DNA of 34,725 bases. Origin: Gemmatimonadota bacterium. Its GTDB lineage: Bacteria > Gemmatimonadota > Gemmatimonadetes > Longimicrobiales > Gaopeijiaceae. Below, in pieces: positions 32,533-34,725 of this stretch. Position 1 is the first letter of the stretch; each line of letters starts with the position of its first letter. A model generated the notes under the pieces. It was not told the DNA's origin and searched no databases. It was given only the letters and a program-made list of their open reading frames with translations. Position numbers and translations under genes: made by a program. The DNA is taken from assembly GCA_040882465.1 (NCBI GenBank), contig JBBEBG010000013.1, positions 1 to 34,725 of the forward strand. Direction: 5' to 3'.

Positions 32533-33906
32533 ATGCGACCGATCCAGATCTATGTGGGTGCAACGGTTGCAATCGCTCTTGTCGTCCTGCAACTCCTCGA
32601 TTGGTCAGCCCTTCTCGACCTTCCTCAAGATGCGCTAGTAGGCCTGGCAGCGCTCACATTTCTAGGATTTTTTTCAGAGGCCTCGGCGTTCACGTACAAG
32701 ATGGGTTCTTCGGGCGGGAGTTCTTCTCTCGTCTTCTTGCCACTTGTGGCGGCGATGATCCTCTTCGGGCCAGTCCCGGCCGTCGCTTTCATCTTGGTGA
32801 CCGCTACAATTGGTGAGTTCCTTGTGCGCCGGAACCCACTCATCCGGGCACTCTTCAATACGGCCCAATACGTCAACGCCACTGCAGTGTCAGGACTGGT
32901 TTTTTCGGCCACCGGCGGCGTCCCGCTTGCGTTGACGGCATCACCGCAACAGAGCTTTGATCCGCAAATCTGGCCAGTACTGGCCCTAGGCACGACATCC
33001 CTCTTCCTGAATCACCTCGCCGTGGCGGGTGCGATAACCCTTAGTCAGAAGGAGAAGCTGAGGAGGGTCGTTTGGATGGTCATGAATCGGATTGGAGGCA
33101 CGGTGGCCAACGACCTCTTGATCCTTCCGATTTCGATTCTTGTGGCCTTCCTCTACTTCGAGCTGGGTGTAATCGGCCTCTTCGTTGCGCTCCTACCTCT
33201 CATCTTCATTCGATACTCATATCTAGCAAAATTCAGGCTCCAGGCGGCCAACCGCGACTTGCTACAGGTGCTGGTCAAAGCGATTGAAACGAGAGATCCG
33301 TACACGTCAGGACACTCCATTCGCGTGCAGTCGATCGCCAAGAGCATTGGTGAAGAAATTGGCCTGACCCCGGCCCGACTCGAGGAGCTGGAAACCGCCG
33401 CCCTACTCCACGACATCGGAAAGATTGAGGTCGTATATGAAAAGATCCTCCAGAAGCCGGGGGACCTTTCGGAGCAGGAGCGCAAAATCATTGAGTCACA
33501 TGTGGATCGGGGCGTCGAAATCCTGACTTCACTATCATCATTCAACTCAAGGATCATCGGAGCCGTTCGTCACCACCACGAACTCTACGATGGTTCGGGG
33601 TACCCCGACGGGCTCGCTGGGGAAAAGATTCCGGTGTTCGGGCGCATCATCAAGATTTCTGATGCGATTGACGCCATGCTCTCCACGCGGCCGTACAGAG
33701 GTGCGTTGCCAATTCAAAAGGTTCGATCAGAGCTCCATGAATTCTCCGGCCGACAGTTTGACCCTAGGCTCGTGCAAGCAGTTGTGGATTCGCAGATTCT
33801 CGAGGAACACGCCTCATCCATCGATCTTCAGGTGACGTTGTCTACCCTTGGGACGACCAGGAAAGAAGCGCCAAGAGAGGGCTCACCGAATCCATTGCGC
33901 GTGTAA
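32533..33906 (+). CDS. Membrane HD-GYP domain protein (predicted cyclic-di-GMP phosphodiesterase)
   Basis: The 457-aa protein has an N-terminal membrane domain of about six to seven helices (residues 5-235; for example VGATVAIALVVLQLL and ILPISILVAFLYFELGVIGLFVALLPLIF). An HD-GYP domain follows (about 240-425), with RDPYTSGHSIRV, the metal-binding HDIGK at His293/Asp294, VRHHHELYDGSGYPDGL with the GYP signature at 356-358, and KISDAIDAMLSTRPYR. HD-GYP enzymes cleave cyclic-di-GMP. The membrane part is not a sensor domain I recognise and could receive the neighbouring micropeptide. The gene is visibly less GC-rich than the surrounding DNA, hinting at separate ancestry. Start ATG 32533; ribosome site weak, so coupling to the micropeptide ORF is possible. 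Confidence 0.92.
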   Translation: MRPIQIYVGATVAIALVVLQLLDWSALLDLPQDALVGLAALTFLGFFSEASAFTYKMGSSGGSSSLVFLPLVAAMILFGPVPAVAFILVTATIGEFLVRRNPLIRALFNTAQYVNATAVSGLVFSATGGVPLALTASPQQSFDPQIWPVLALGTTSLFLNHLAVAGAITLSQKEKLRRVVWMVMNRIGGTVANDLLILPISILVAFLYFELGVIGLFVALLPLIFIRYSYLAKFRLQAANRDLLQVLVKAIETRDPYTSGHSIRVQSIAKSIGEEIGLTPARLEELETAALLHDIGKIEVVYEKILQKPGDLSEQERKIIESHVDRGVEILTSLSSFNSRIIGAVRHHHELYDGSGYPDGLAGEKIPVFGRIIKISDAIDAMLSTRPYRGALPIQKVRSELHEFSGRQFDPRLVQAVVDSQILEEHASSIDLQVTLSTLGTTRKEAPREGSPNPLRV

Positions 33907-33939
33907 CGCAGGGACTTCGGGGGACTCCCCGTTCCTGCG
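33907..33939. terminator. Possible bidirectional hairpin between convergent genes
   Basis: CGCAGG (33907-33912) pairs with CCTGCG (33934-33939). Inside it, GGGG (33920-33923) pairs with CCCC (33927-33930) around a 3-nt loop. The hairpin sits between the HD-GYP gene and the convergent TPR gene. There is no U-tract, so intrinsic termination is doubtful. Confidence 0.35.
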
Positions 33940-33954
33940 CCCGAATGGGGGACA

Positions 33955-34725
33955 CTAACTACGGGTCAGCAAACGCTTTAGCTCTGCATGACGATGGGGA
34001 ATTCGGCGATCAGCCATGAAGGATTCCAACTCGTCAATTTCCTCTCTCGGGATGTTGATACCGCGCCGCGTCGCAATCTCGAAGCGGACTATGCGCAGTC
34101 GCATCCACGGAATGAGCATCTTCCCGACCAAGCTGGTCTCGACTGAGCGGAGGTCTTCCAGAACCGTCATTACATGCGTTCCCGAAGCCAAGCCGAGCCT
34201 CGCCTCAAGCGTCATCCAAAGCCACGGATCGAAAGTCCACGGCTCGGGTCGTGGGGGGAGTTCGCTGGCTAAGCGGCGCGCCTCGGACAGCTGGCCGTCG
34301 TGGAGGTGACATAGCCCGAGACCCGCGAGGGCGGAACACCTGTGGGCTTTCCAGGTCGAGACCGTCTCAGTGGCTAAGCTCGTGGAGAAGTGGTCCTTGG
34401 CTATGGCGGTGTCCCCGGATTCAAGAGCCAGCTGCCCTCGATTCGTAAGTAAGACTCGCCGCATGTGCGGCGCCGGAAGCTCTCGAAGTAAGTGCTCCGC
34501 CTCACGGAACTCGCGTTCGGCCGCGTCAAGGTCGGCGGTGTCCATATACCATGCGCCAAGATTGGCTGCGAACCAGAATCTGTGCTCCAGGTCTTCGGCA
34601 TTCGCTGCTGCCCGATGGGTTTCTTGAATGAGTTCGATGCCACGAGGTTGGTTCAGCCAGGCCAATTCGTAGTACGCAATAATCTTCCAGTTGTAAGCCC
34701 TGAGCAGCAGGTCGGGATTTCCCAG
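33955..34725 (-). CDS. TPR-like helical-repeat protein, C-terminal part (runs off the window)
   Basis: The frame is open from the right edge of the window (34725) to TAG at 33955-33957, giving at least 256 residues; the N-terminus lies outside. The visible part consists of paired helices with TPR-style spacing: FWFAANLGAWYMDTADLDAAEREFREAEHLL, then RVLLTNRGQLALESGDTAIAKDHFSTSL, then SALAGLGLCHLHDGQLSEARRLASEL. Such repeats form protein- or peptide-binding surfaces, and occur at the C-terminus of large regulators (LuxR/MalT or SARP types) as well as in peptide receptors. The missing N-terminus prevents a choice. It converges on the HD-GYP gene. Confidence 0.7.
   Translation of the reverse strand: MGNPDLLLRAYNWKIIAYYELAWLNQPRGIELIQETHRAAANAEDLEHRFWFAANLGAWYMDTADLDAAEREFREAEHLLRELPAPHMRRVLLTNRGQLALESGDTAIAKDHFSTSLATETVSTWKAHRCSALAGLGLCHLHDGQLSEARRLASELPPRPEPWTFDPWLWMTLEARLGLASGTHVMTVLEDLRSVETSLVGKMLIPWMRLRIVRFEIATRRGINIPREEIDELESFMADRRIPHRHAELKRLLTRS

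Noticed and set aside
1-34725. CRISPR array or prophage genes
   Set aside because: No regularly spaced repeats of CRISPR size, and no phage structural, integrase or lysis genes were seen.

Overview
The window is about 34.7 kb of high-GC bacterial chromosome that starts at the replication-initiation locus. Several features point to a diderm bacterium: lipoprotein signal peptides, an outer-membrane beta-barrel, a TonB-dependent-receptor remnant, and a PadR regulator next to a very large MacB/FtsX-type 'ADOP' permease. That last pair is typical of Gemmatimonadota and Acidobacteriota. I favour Gemmatimonadota, but this is inference from gene content; there is no rRNA gene in the window.

Layout. 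(1) 0.1-3.5 kb: dnaA, a 297-bp gap with degenerate DnaA boxes and a CTA-repeat DnaA-trio-like tract (candidate oriC), dnaN, then pyrE on the opposite strand. (2) 3.5-9.6 kb: a lipoprotein, then a tightly packed four-gene unit made of a membrane histidine kinase, an NtrC-type sigma-54 activator, a secreted helical protein and an outer-membrane barrel protein. (3) 9.7-13.2 kb: a phosphopantetheinyl transferase, a decayed TonB-dependent receptor, a cytochrome-c-like lipoprotein and a YbgC-like thioesterase. (4) 13.4-16.4 kb: a single-domain response regulator convergent with a PAS-rich hybrid histidine kinase. (5) 16.6-19.1 kb: an exported alpha/beta-hydrolase peptidase, an ECF sigma factor and a small two-helix membrane protein in one unit.

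(6) 19.1-30.6 kb looks like accessory DNA. An intact tRNA-Asn sits at its right end (minus strand, 3' end pointing left). Two leftward copies of the tRNA-Asn 3' half, each interrupted at the same point by 72 nt, lie at 22.7 kb and 19.1 kb in roughly 268-bp direct repeats. They bound a PadR/ADOP-permease module and a second module. The second module carries an MFS transporter, a short DksA/TraR protein, a divergent GroEL-like protein lacking two of the three catalytic Asp residues, a decayed release-factor-3 gene, a macrodomain protein, nicotinate phosphoribosyltransferase and nicotinamidase. Its genes from the 35-codon ORF at 25,348 to pncA are packed with stop/start overlaps and read as a stress plus NAD-salvage operon.

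(7) 30.6-34.7 kb: a hypothetical protein is divergent from a compact cluster. The cluster has a good sigma-70-like promoter, a 249-aa protein of unknown family, an array of ATAGCGGA repeats, a 19-codon ORF with an almost perfect ribosome-binding site that encodes a hydrophobic micropeptide, and a six-helix membrane HD-GYP protein. A TPR-type protein runs off the right edge. This cluster is my best candidate for an undescribed system (peptide plus membrane phosphodiesterase).
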